Source: Xiphydria camelus (Eukaryota > Arthropoda > Insecta > Hymenoptera > Xiphydriidae). Taken from it: a stretch of DNA of 64,000 nucleotides. A program made the translations under genes and the position numbers. The notes beneath the pieces were generated by a model. That model was not told where the DNA came from and searched no databases. It saw nothing but the letters and a program-made list of their open reading frames with translations. This document shows positions 46,712-56,639 of this stretch, piece by piece (within the stretch, counting starts at the first letter, position 1; every line of letters starts with the position of its first letter). The stretch spans positions 18,363,940 through 18,427,939 of the forward strand of contig OY783193.1 of NCBI GenBank assembly GCA_963678675.1, given 5' to 3'.

Positions 46712-46747
46712 TATATATATACCCAAGTGCCCAGCGATCAGCCCAAT

Positions 46748-47140
46748 GGGCATGTTCACGATTTTTTTTTGATCATTCGTTAATAATTTTTGTGCTTATT
46801 AATAAGATGTTTGTTTTTTTTTCTGAGCACTAATTTCTTTTTATTTAATGTTTAAAGTTTGACTTCGATTCAAACGAAATCCCTAGTGACGTCACTAAAG
46901 TCATTGGCAAGGGGCCAAACCCAGGTTTGTGAATGGTGGAGAATCTGTTGCCCGACTCTGATTGGTCAGTTAAAATGGCGGTGAAAGTGCGACGCTTTAA
47001 AACGAATGCCTTTTTTAACATCTCAAAAATAATGGAAAAACATTTTTTTAATGGCCCATTTTTTACCTACATTACTTTAATACCCTAATCTTCCGATTCA
47101 TGCACTTTAAACAGTTGTACAAAAAGTTGTGAACATGCCC
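46748..47140. mobile_element. AT-flanked MITE with GGGCATGTTCAC ends
   Basis: The ends GGGCATGTTCAC and GTGAACATGCCC are inverted. The flanks read CCCAAT and ATTGTGG, while the unoccupied sites at about 25,251 and 43,736 read CCCAATTGTGG. This proves a two-base AT duplication. AT is also the target of the ISL2EU element next door, so a relationship is possible. No coding content. Confidence 0.85.
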
Positions 47141-48170
47141 ATTGTGGTCGGCCCGATCCGGTGGACACCCGGCCTTGTAGTTAAGTGACCGTAGGACCTG
47201 ATGTGTCAATGTGAACTTGCTGGCAATGGATACTTACTATAATTTATTTCGGCTTTCAGGCTGTAAAATTTATGCATCATAATGATGCTTCGTATAAAAA
47301 TGGCCTAAAATTAGTCTCTTCTAAACATGTTTTAAATGTGAGTGAGCGCACACACACAAATGTGGTATAACCCAAATTTCTGTGATAGAAGGCCGTATGA
47401 TTCGCCAGACATCAGTAACTCTTAATCCATATTCAGTTACTTTAGAAGTAAGTAGTCAATAGCTTTCCCCTCGCGACTTTGTCCGCGTGAATCACGAAAT
47501 AATCTCATTCTTTATTTTACTCACTTAAGGGAGTTGGTATATAGATAGTAGATATATATAAAAAAAAACGTGCGTATTCAAATGCAACGTTATGTCCAAA
47601 TTTCAAAGCAATCGGTAAAGAACTTTCGGAGATCTTATGACGCGGTCTCAACGTGTCGACATTGACGTGACACATGCACAATACAGGTAGTGCTCTCACC
47701 CAGTTTATGACCCTGTGAGACCGCGACATTAGACCTTGAAGAAACGAATATAACATTTTTATTTAAACGTGTATATGGAAGATAAAAGAAGATAGATAGC
47801 GGTATTAATTAGAATGGGTATTGCGGAAAGCGGTTCATTACGACTCGTCCAGTAATTAATCCTTCCTGGAAAGGTGCATGGCTGCGGACTCATTGACAGC
47901 CTAAATTCGCCAAAACCTACCGCTTCGCCAATGTGACCGATTTACAAAATGTATCAAGTGACTTGAGTTTGTGTTAATATGTGTTCCGTCGCAAGGGGAC
48001 TTCTATACGTCATGATTTCATACACTGCACGCACTCTATTAAATTATATTATATTTAAATAGGAGATACAGTTTACCGTTGCTTGAATCGTAATTTACAA
48101 TGATTACTTACGCTTTTAGTCCCGGTTTATATATTCGCATCGTAGCCTAGCGGAGGGGATAGCGTGGGCT

Positions 48171-48210
48171 GACGCGACGCGACGCGACGCGACGCGACGC
48201 GACGCGATGC
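48171..48210. repeat. (GACGC)8 minisatellite
   Basis: Eight pentamers, the last one GATGC, lie just outside the TTAA-flanked element. Confidence 0.92.
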
Positions 48211-48299
48211 GCCCTGATCAGCTAGAGAGAGAGAGGAGGAATCTTGATAACGCTGGGGAACTTCTGAGGCCCGAGTTCAAAGTGCGAGGGTACCGTTAA

Positions 48300-49025
48300 G
48301 GGGGTATTACTGTCTAGACGCTTGTTTTTAATGTAATTTTTAGGAATTAATTTTGCGAAAACTATCAAGCCTACAGAGTGCCGGGGTTTTTGACGCATAA
48401 TAAGACATGTTTCAACTAACAATACAAATTTTAATAAAACATTTTATTGGAATCTGTACAAGTTATGCGCTGTTTTGCAAATCGTGGCGTGAGACGCTTG
48501 TCCAATCGGGCGACCATATTGTGGCGGTCCTAATCGTCTGAGAGAGAAGAACAAATTTTTTTTTAATCTATATGAATGTAGTTATCGTCTGAACTAGAAC
48601 TAAGTAGGTACGAAATTTTTTATCGCAATCGCAGCTGTTTGAAGATTAAAGTTTAATTTTCCCGAAAAATTGTCAACTAAAACATGAGAGCAGGGCTAAA
48701 ATATTCAAGCTATCGGTATTATTCTAGTTCAGACCATAGGTGAAGGTTCCCTCGAAATGTGTGCAAAACCAGAAGTCAATCGGTCCAATAGTTTTTGAGA
48801 AAAACGTGCGCCCGACTTGAAAAATGTCGTTTCGAGAAAAACGCGTTTAAAGTTGATGACTACCTGCTGCGCCCCAACGCACCACAGCCTTTAAGCCTCT
48901 GTAACTATAGGAGTTCTACGAATTTCAAATTAGTATTTTTGAGACACATTCTCAAACTCCCAAATTATAAGAAAATGCAAGAAAAAAAAATCGAATTTTT
49001 GAAGCGTCTAGACAGTAATACCCCC
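48300..49025. mobile_element. TTAA-flanked non-autonomous transposon (piggyBac- or Kolobok-type)
   Basis: The ends read GGGGGTATTACTGTCTAGAC inward (22-bp perfect TIR, to GACGC). TTAA lies at 48,296-48,299 and 49,026-49,029. TTAA is the target of piggyBac and Kolobok. The 726-bp body has no transposase. A frame of 102 codons at 48,795-49,103 crosses the right terminus and so is not a gene. Confidence 0.88.
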
Positions 49026-49658
49026 TTAATTACGATTCCCCGAGTCTCGCACGTCACGATCGAGAAAGCCGAATGCTCATTCTCGATCGTGAGGGTGCGT
49101 TAGGCTACCTAGAAACAGTGTATGGCTTTCCTGGATAAATCAGGTATCAAAATTCCCCAATTGTCCATCGACTGCATCCGACATTCCTCCCCTTAATCCG
49201 GCTCGGATCGCTTTTGTGACGGTACCTATTGAAGCGGGCACTGCGAGAGACGGCTTGCTACGAATCGCTCTAAAATTTCCTTCGGAGAAAAGTTCGGAAC
49301 TGCGACATTTACGACCTAGGTATGTTTATCGAAATATTCGTTTCGCCTACGACGCGATTAATTCTAGTCGGCGAATTATTTGTGGTCGATGCTACCAAGA
49401 AGCACGAATCGACCCTCCTAATTCCGTTGCTCGTTGCGATGGAACAGGATTAACAGCTGGCACGTCGCAGTCAACTCATTCCTGTGGAAACTGTACAAAA
49501 TCGCCGATGGTGGCGCTAGTAGCAAATTCGCTCGCCGCCTATTGGGACCGTGCAACTGGTTGGAGGGGATACGGCAAACGATCGTGCGTAACTAGTGGTG
49601 AAGTCTAGAAGTTAGTAGGCACGTCTCTCCATAGAATATCAAGTGTAATTGTTTAAAC

Positions 49659-51406
49659 ATGGGTGTGCGCAAATGCTGTGTTGTTAGTTGTGGAAATACT
49701 TCAAGAAACAGCAAGTATAAATTCTATTATTTCCCAAGAGCTCAGCATAAGTTGATTCAAAGGGAAAAGTGGATTGCCATCGTAAGAAAGCAGAAGTAAG
49801 TATCATAACCTCAATTGTTCATTCGAAAAATATATACACGATAAATCATTTAAAATGATTATTAAGTTTTATTAAAATAAAGAGTAAGTTAATTCTTTAC
49901 TTTTTAGTGGATATGAATGCAGTTGGAACCCCAAACCAACAGAAACAATCTGCGCAGTTCTCATTTTATCGGGGATAAAAAGAGAGACGAAGAACTGAGT
50001 CCCAATTATGTACCAACGAAGTTTATTTCAACTAATCCTGGCCAAACCTTGAATGAAACTGCAGCTCTAAAAAGGTAATTATTCTATTCTTATTATTAAA
50101 CTAAAACTAATACAGTTAAATGTAACAATTGACAAATAATTTCAGACACCAGCGTTTCCTAAAGCGTAGGCTACCGTCAGGATTGTCAGTGGTGACTGCA
50201 AGCAGTATGAACTCCGAAAGTGATGTAAATGCCGAGGTTCCAATGGATTCCACTTCAAAAGGAGAAGAAAATGATATGTGTGGTAAACGTGATCAAGAGT
50301 GTCAAGCAGATATTTTTGTGCCGTGCGATAAATTTGAAAAACTGTTATGTTGCAATAGATTTAGCTTTGGACGTAACACCTATGAAGCTGAAACTCAAAC
50401 TGAAATCAATATGCCAACTGGTACAATAGAAAGAAATTGTTCGAAGAAGTTCAAAAATAAAAGGTGTGGCACACTGCAAAAAGATTATGTCGATACGGGA
50501 GTTGGATCTGATTCTGTATACAATGAATTTGATGATGGAATTAATTTCCAAGGATCAGTTGAAAACGATGAACAACTGACAGATCTTGCTGGTGTGTCAT
50601 TTGATACTTTCAACTTTTTAATGGAGAAACTGACTGTGTCAGAAAAAATCCAAATTCCAAAAAATATTAGGCTGTTTATTTTTCTTTTCAAAATGAAAAC
50701 TGCTTTAACATTCGCAGCAATTAGCGCAATATTTTCTATTCATAGAACAACAGTTTCCAGAATCTTTTATTCAACTTTGGAAAGTCTAACTCAAGCGACT
50801 GCAACTTTAGTATTTTGGCCAGACAAATCATGTGTTCGAGCAACAATGCCTGATTCCTTCAAGCCACAGTACAGTGATACTCGAGTCATCATTGACTGTA
50901 CCGAGTTCAAAATAGATATTCCTTCTACATTGGATGATTGAGTTTTTTGTTATTCTCACTATAAAAAGGGGTTTACTATTAAAGTGTTGATTGGTATTAC
51001 TCCTGGTGGTTTTATCTGTTTTAAGTCTCCTGCAGCCGGTGGCCGAAAAAGTGATTCTCAAATAACAATCGAATCTGGTTTCATTGATTATTTAGAAGAA
51101 GGAGATACAGTACTAGCAGATAAAGGATTCCCGGAAATTAAAAATATTATTGACAGTCAAGGTAAAAAAGTGATTGTGATTATGCCACCATTTTTAGAAA
51201 AAAAAAAAGAATTTTCAAGAGAAGAAACTAGGGACACTTATACTGTGGCTAGAGTTAGAATTCACGTGGAAAGGATAATGCAACGTTTGAGGACTAACCA
51301 TATTTTAAATAAAATACCGGAACATTTATTCGATCATGTTGACAGTATTATACATATGTGCTGTGTACTTGTTAATCTACAACCACCAATATTTGCATCA
51401 ATGTAG
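49659..51406 (+). pseudogene. THAP-domain DDE transposase (ISL2EU type), two lesions
   Basis: Exon 1 (49,659-49,795) starts MGVRKCCVVSCG, the first Cys pair of a C2CH THAP zinc finger, with FPRAQHKLIQREKW. Exon 2 (49,908-50,074) holds the Trp-x-Pro (SWNPKP) and the ICxxH part, but a frameshift lies exactly at that motif (near 49,953). Exon 3 (50,146 on) has Cys-rich linker text, a helix-turn-helix (AAISAIFSIHRTTVSRIF) and the DDE domain: Asp in VIIDCTEF, Asp in TVLADKGF, Glu in IHVERIM. A TGA at 50,939-50,941, probably from CGA, splits the frame, which otherwise runs to 51,406. All three catalytic residues remain. Splice sites are clean. The copy is young but inactive as it stands. Confidence 0.85.
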
Positions 51407-51987
51407 TGAAACATATGTTCAGGAATTTTATTCAAGATCTGATGAGTTCTTAAACGCTGCATGATTCTTTCGACGTGTATTCTAACTTTTGCAGTAGAAT
51501 AAGTTTGTTCAGTTTTCTCTTTGGAAAAGTGAAAGTTCTTTTCCAAAAAAGGTGGTATAACTAGAATTACCTTTTTCCCTGCGCTGTCGAGTGTGGTTTT
51601 TATTTCTGGAAATTCTTTATCCGCCAACACTATATCGCCGTCCTGTAACAAGTCTATGAAACCGGACTCAATTGTTATCTGTGAGTCACTGTTTCTACCG
51701 CCCTTATTTTTTATAATGTGAGTAACAATACACACGATCATCAACAGCAGAAGGAACGTCAATTCTGAACTCAGAGCAGTCAATGATCACTCGAGTATCG
51801 GCATATTGGGCCTTGAAACAATCAGGCATTGTTGCATTTCCAAAAGTGAACAAAAAATTAGGAAATGAAAATGATCAAATAATACACCAGTACGGTCTAT
51901 GAGCTGTTCATCGTTTGTAACTGATCCGTGAAAATGAATTCCTCTATCTTTACATTCATCCACCGCTGAATCATTTCCAACTGCCAC
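51407..51987 (-). pseudogene. Second THAP/DDE transposase, inverted partial copy
   Basis: The minus strand reads GIHFHGSVTNDEQLIDRTGV, corresponding to the pre-DDE region of the first copy. After an internal deletion it reads GGRNSDSQITIESGFIDLL, then DIVLADKEFPEIK and KVRIHVERIMQRLR. It keeps the second Asp and the Glu but has lost the block with the first Asp. It meets the forward transposase tail to tail near 51,400. Protein-level divergence from the first copy is clear, so it is another family member, not a recent inversion of the same gene. Confidence 0.8.
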
Positions 51988-52129
51988 ATCTAAAGTAACC
52001 TTCTGCGCTGTTCCGCATTCTCCTATTTGCTTATTGTAATTCTATACATATAAATAATTGCTATAAAATACACCTGATAATATTGCATTTTTTATTGTAT
52101 ACTAAGGGGCTATCGCCCTAGTACCGCTG

Positions 52130-52440
52130 TCGCGGCGCTCCCCCAAGCTCTTGCAGCAGCATGACGTCGTTGCTGTCTTCTCCATTCAATATGTCGCCGT
52201 CCTCGTCTTCGTCGTTGTCGTCCTCCTCGTCGCCGTCCTCGTTGTCTTCATCTTCGTCGTCGCCGTCCTCGTTGTCCTCATCCTCGTCGTCGCCGTCATC
52301 GTCGTCAATTAGCCAAAGAAATGAGAAAAAAGTCTAAGAAAATATCAACACCAGTAAACTTACGTTTCGGATTAGCAATGCAATTACTACTCGCCATTGT
52401 CGTCGTCTTCGTCGTCGCCGTCCTCGTCGTCAATTAGCCA
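52130..52440 (-). repeat. Acidic (Asp/Glu)-coding minisatellite with a 121-bp duplicated segment
   Basis: On the minus strand, GAC/GAG/GAT triplets encode DDDDGDDEDEDNEDGDD and similar, followed by ILNGEDSNDVMLLQELGG and a stop near 52,117. A block with GTCAATTAGCCAAAGAAATG and CAGTAAACTTACGTTTCGG (plus strand) is duplicated (52,307-52,395 and 52,428-52,518). In one copy the minus-strand ACGTAAGT forms a consensus donor; in the other it is ACGTTAGT. This may be the spliced C-terminus of the adjacent YqaJ gene. Confidence 0.5.
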
Positions 52441-52511
52441 AAGAAATGAGAACAAAGTCTAAGAAAATATCAGCACCAGTAAACTAACGTTTCGGATTAG
52501 CAATGAAATTA

Positions 52512-52853
52512 CTACTTTGATCCCTTTTTTCTTTCTAATATCTTATAAACTTCTGGTAAATAGTGTGTGAAATAAAAATTTTCACATTGTAGAACAACTC
52601 TTTCTATAAATGTTTCATCACGATGAACAGGTACGCAATAGCTTCCTAATGGCGACCAGAGAAATAAATCGCAGACACTTAGTCCACTAATATATAATTG
52701 GATTTGGCACTGTGTATAATATATGTGACTTTCTTTCAAACAAATGGATCCATCTCTAAATTCTAGATAGCTAACATTGCATACATCTCCATCTACTATT
52801 TGCTTTTCTTCGCAGCTGATAGGACACTTAAATTCAACAATTTTTAAAATCAT
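52512..52853 (-). CDS. YqaJ-like nuclease domain, partial (second ISL2EU gene)
   Basis: The minus-strand frame opens DGMILKIVEFKCPISCEEK (the Asp lies just before the first Met). It has YYTQCQIQLYISGLSVCD, then FLWSPLGSYCVPVHRDE, and ends YLPEVYKILERKKGSK. Asp-Gly, then E-(F/I)-KCP, then YYxQ-x-Q-x-QL is the YqaJ/lambda-exonuclease-type active-site order. ISL2EU elements carry such a gene beside the transposase. The N-terminal part is missing: stops lie just upstream of the DG, unless an exon boundary is there. Converging orientation with the transposase and shared TIRs put it in the same element. The real C-terminus may be spliced into the acidic stretch at 52.1-52.4 kb. Confidence 0.7.
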   Translation of the reverse strand: MILKIVEFKCPISCEEKQIVDGDVCNVSYLEFRDGSICLKESHIYYTQCQIQLYISGLSVCDLFLWSPLGSYCVPVHRDETFIERVVLQCENFYFTHYLPEVYKILERKKGSK

Positions 52854-53443
52854 GCCATCTTTAACAATTCATTAGGAGCCGTCCGGCAATTAGCCTTCCG
52901 AGAAAAGTACGGGATTGCGAGCGCATTCACAGCCCCTGCTTGGTTTTAACATTTTCATAACTTCAATTTTGAAAGTGGACCGCTTTATTCACCTTCTGAT
53001 AAATTTACTTGAAAAATAATTTCTGTTGAAGCAATTGTTGGACCGTGTTATGCAAAAGTGGATTAAGCGACATGCTATGCCATAACGCTTAATCCGTTAT
53101 TGCATAACACGGTAAAATTGTATCCAAGGTATCTGCTGGGTAAATGTAACTCGTTCACTGCCAGCCACCACCGCTGCCGAGTTAAAGTACATTATATGGC
53201 AGTCAACGTATCTGAAGGTGAATAAACCGGCCCTAAATGTTATACTTACTGTTTATTGCAATTCTATACATATAAATAATTGCTATAAAATACACCTGAT
53301 GAAAAACATTCATATTGTTGTTCACTAATTGGTTTTGCCGAGGATTTCTATATTCTTATCGTATTTGGTACTGTATAAAAGTGCCGATTTTTCGCCGACT
53401 ACTGCCACCAGGTGTCACTGTACGGATGTTGCACGGTCCCAAT

Positions 53444-54089
53444 ACTCTCCGTCTGGTTCCCGCGACCGAACACTAGACTTATGGCAATCCCGAACAATTA
53501 CTATTGGTGTTCATATGAAATTTGATGAATAAATTTATGTTGCTTTTCCAGTCAATAAGAAAGAGCTTGAATAAATAAGATTTTATAATTGTATTATTCT
53601 TTTCTCAACATTTTTCTAAATTTATGATAGTATCTCTTGATAAAGATTCATGCATAGACGCAAATTGATATTAATAAATAAATAATTATATGAATATTTA
53701 TTCATCCTACATTAATTGATTGTCTTTCATTTACTTTAAGGTGCTACATACACCTAGTTTGGTCCAAAAAATCGATTTTTCAAAAGTATTTATTTAATAG
53801 TAGAAAACAAACACTACACATTGAAAAAAGTTTGTATCAACAATTTAGTGCAGCTGACCCTAGAGCTGTAAATAAAAATATTAAATTCCCACTCAACAGA
53901 ATATTCTTCATTTATTCATTCCTGCCATATATCCCATAAAAACCAATAGGTTATAGGCCCAAGCAACGTGTAAAGTTATATTTTAATGGACTGATCATTG
54001 TTTTGTTGTCTTAATTTAATTAAGAAACCATTTAAATAAATAATCTAAGTCTATGGACACTTCGGTACAAATAAAATTACTGTGACAAG
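53444..54089. other. Unassigned stretch before the copia Gag
   Basis: No LTR boundary, primer binding site or other terminus could be recognised. The stretch is AT-rich. It may contain the 5' leader of the copia element, ending at the ATG context ACAAGATGAG. Confidence 0.35.
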
Positions 54090-54797
54090 ATGAGTGAGGA
54101 AGAAAAGCAAAATAAGCGGAACATTAAACCATTTAGTGGTGAGAAATATGCAATATGGAAATTGCGAGTGCGTGCATTGATGGAAAAGGAAGAAGTTCTT
54201 CACGTTATCGATGATGATCCTCCCGCCGATATCACGGATGATTGGAAAAAGTGCGATAGATATGCAAAAGCATTAATTATCGAGTACCTGAGTGATTCTA
54301 TGGTGAGATTAGCTACAAAAGAGAAAAGTGCTCGTGATATATTTAAAAAGATGGACTCGATTTATGAACGTACAAGCATGGCAACACAGATCACAATGGA
54401 CATAAAATTGTTAGCTCTCAAGTTTAAAAGTGATATGGCACTTTCCAAGCATTTTATCATTTTTGATGAAATGGTGGTCGAATTAGAAGCAGCTGGTGGA
54501 GAATTAAAAGAAGCAAATAAAATTGCAAGACTATTAATGTCATTACCAAGTTCATCTGATGCAATCAGTACAGCAATTCAAGCAGTGAATACACAGACAA
54601 TGAATCTTGAATTTGTGAGAGGACATTTTTTGGACTACGAACTAAAATTAAAAAATGAAGGAAGCGACTCAAATAGCAAAGTCCCACACGTAGGGGTCAC
54701 GCAGAAATCACAGCAGAATAAATCGAAGAAGAACAATAACGGCAAAGGAAAATGGAAAAATAATCAGAAATTCAAACCAAAGTATGGTCAACCATAC
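54090..54797 (+). CDS. Ty1-copia Gag polyprotein, C-terminally truncated
   Basis: About 236 residues of intact frame begin MSEEEKQNKRNIKPFSGEKY and AIWKLRVRALMEKEEV, the DUF4219/Gag N-terminus of insect copia elements. It continues with the UBN2 region: SARDIFKKMDSIYERTS, LLMSLPSSSDAISTAIQ and FLDYELKLKNE. Then comes a basic Lys/Asn-rich tail (SKKNNNGKGKWKNNQ). A CCHC zinc knuckle, protease, integrase and reverse transcriptase should follow but are absent. At about 54,797 the sequence changes to an N element, and the frame ends 14 codons later (TAA/stop at 54,839). No LTR was identified. Confidence 0.85.
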
Positions 54798-55500
54798 CCA
54801 CAAAAACAGATTCTCTGTAAAAAAAAGGCGGCATGTTAATTCAGTGCCAACAAAAATTGATACGTAAAATACTCTCCAAAAAAGATTTGAAATCAATTAA
54901 GATAGCCATGTTCAAGATTTATATATAAAAAGTAAAAGGCATCATTTGAAAGGAAAATTATTGTAACTCGTTACTAAAAAATTCGACTAAAAAAATTTAA
55001 ACAAATTTTCATAAAAAAGAACTTGCCGCGTTTAAGTTTTCAAATTTTGTCCACTATGCCGAATAATTGGTAGTGCTTGGACGGTGCTAGAGTGATTCAT
55101 AAATTGCACTGCCGAAGTCAAATTCAGAGAAATTCAGAAGGCCCCCGCCTGATCGGTTTCCCGTGCGACATTCGGTATACTGGTGGTATCATATAAGTGT
55201 ATAAATTTATTTAAAATCATAAGTGCATAAACATCGAGTATAATTCTGTCTGAATTTTTTATTTTATAAATTTTTTGAGTCGAATTTCTTAGTAACTTGA
55301 TTTACAATAATTTTCCTTTCAAATGATGCCTTTTACTTTTAATAAATAAATCTTGAACATGGCGATCTTAATTGATTTCAAATCTTTTTTGGAGAGTATT
55401 TTACGTATCAATTTTTGTTGGCACTGAATGAACATGCCGCCTTTTTTTACAGAGAATCTGTTTTTGTGGGGGGATTTCACTACTTTTTGGAATTTATTCA
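54797..55500. mobile_element. Fold-back element N, copy 3
   Basis: It begins CCCACAAAAACAGATTCTCT right after the Gag frame, with the usual arms and centre (TACCGAATA inverse, CGGTATACTGGTGGTATC, the unoccupied F target). The right arm ends in TTTTTGTGGGGGGATTTC at about 55,475. The element splits or ends the copia Gag. Confidence 0.85.
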
Positions 55501-56625
55501 TGAGAAAGATACGTACATGTAGAAGAATAGCTTTTTATTACCACAAAATTAAAGTATCACATTTTATACCGATATGAGCCAATTAATTATAACTACGTTA
55601 CTTTTGATTTATTCTCGTGATATTTTGAAAGGGATTTATAGACTAGAGAGCCCTTATATTTTTCACATTGCCTTAGTATTTTGGAGAAATAAAACATATA
55701 CCGCTTTCGAATTTACAGACCATCGGATTTCTCTTATATTTTGGTCGTCTACAGAAATCCATGAAGACGTTTTACCTTGAACTCTCTAAGTCTACTCTTC
55801 CAATGACCATGACGAATTGTTTCATTACATATAAAGATACCACTTATGACAGTATATATCGACCCCTTCCTGCAAAAAGTCACTAACTAACATATTTTGT
55901 AAAATTCACCTAACTGGACCTAGCAGCTTAATTTTATTAAATCTTTCAATGGTAAAACTTACTTGTAAGTGCTAAATGCGTTGGAAGTGAGCATGCGCGC
56001 ATCATAAAAAGTCATTAACCGAAATATAATACCGATATTATAGAGCAGAAACTACCTACTAAGTCAGTTGATGATAAATGTTAGTTAGTGACTTTTTGCA
56101 GGAAGGGGACGATATGTTGTTACATATATTAACTCGAGACGTTGGAATAGTTTTAAGAAATCCTTTTGCACCGCTGAAATTTCGCCCCCTTACTCGTAAA
56201 TTAATTTAATTTAATTATTACCACATCATTTACAGCTTCGATGCTGACCTTACGACTCATTTCAGTCCGAGTAGAACATTCATTGCAAATATCATCATAA
56301 ACATGCCAATGCGAATAAAAATCATCTATTAACTGTTGCAGATCAAGTATTCCGTTGTGGTGGGGGTCCTGATTGGTCTACTCGCTACGATGCGTATACG
56401 TTTCTTAGCGAGTAGACCAATCAGGACCCCCACCGCAATGGAATACTTGATCCTGATTGGTCTCTTCGCTGAGTTGCGTGCACGCAAAGATACGAGTGAC
56501 TCGAGAAAGGCCCCCCCGATCACCGCGTAGCTGTCAATTCGGGAGATCGAAGCATCTAACCACGAAATCAAGTGTACAAGTGATAAGATAATAATTATTC
56601 GGGTTTCTTCGGTGAGTTTCTCCAA
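55501..56625 (+). repeat. Dispersed repeat, direct copy of 14,156-14,925
   Basis: Same order as at 14 kb, from GATACGTACATGTAG to TTCTTCGGTGAGTTTC. It is longer because of the MITE at 55,860-56,111 and about 110 extra bases at 56,215-56,340. It contains a near-perfect palindrome (56,341-56,452; arms of 47 with CCTGATTGGTCTACTCGCTA). Confidence 0.75.
55860..56111. mobile_element. 252-bp MITE with CG(A/T)CCCCTTCCTGC ends
   Basis: The 34-bp TIRs include CTTCCTGCAAAAAGTCACTA. The flanks are ATAT on both sides. The unoccupied site at 14,510-14,525 reads CAGTATATATGTTGTTAC, so the insertion duplicated two to four bases of ATAT. Confidence 0.9.
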
Positions 56626-56639
56626 GTCTTTAAAGTAGT

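Larger units (their letters stand above)
45302..47174. mobile_element. GGTCGGGTGTCC MITE, copy 3, split by two insertions
   Basis: The left end is at 45,302 (GGTCGGGTGCCCACCGG) and the right end at 47,174 (ACACCCGGCC). The 1.87-kb length, against about 210 bases in other copies, is explained by elements at 45,566-46,711 and 46,748-47,140. Confidence 0.85.
45231..49542. mobile_element. TIR unit T, copy 3, heavily interrupted
   Basis: It starts GAATATTGTTTAGCAGCGCC, directly joined to copy 2, and ends ATTCGCTCGCCGCCTAT at 49,542. Relative to copies 1 and 2, it has insertions inside its MITE (45,566-46,711 and 46,748-47,140). About 120 bases are lost near 47,580 between two similar GCAACGTT-ATTTCAAAGC blocks. 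About 1.1 kb (48,007-49,113) replaces about 95 bases. The ISL2EU element is inserted in its right terminus. Confidence 0.85.
49543..53441. mobile_element. ISL2EU-type DNA transposon, rearranged
   Basis: The termini TGGGACCGTGCAAC and GTTGCACGGTCCCA (14 bp, perfect) are flanked by AT (49,541-49,542 and 53,442-53,443). Inside are a THAP/DDE transposase (plus strand, 49,659-51,406), an inverted fragment of a second transposase (51,407-51,987), an acidic coding minisatellite, and a YqaJ-like frame (minus strand). THAP, DDE and YqaJ together define ISL2EU. A 57-base motif (ATTGCTATAAAATACACCTG) occurs at both about 52,060 and 53,275, a sign of internal duplication. Confidence 0.85.
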
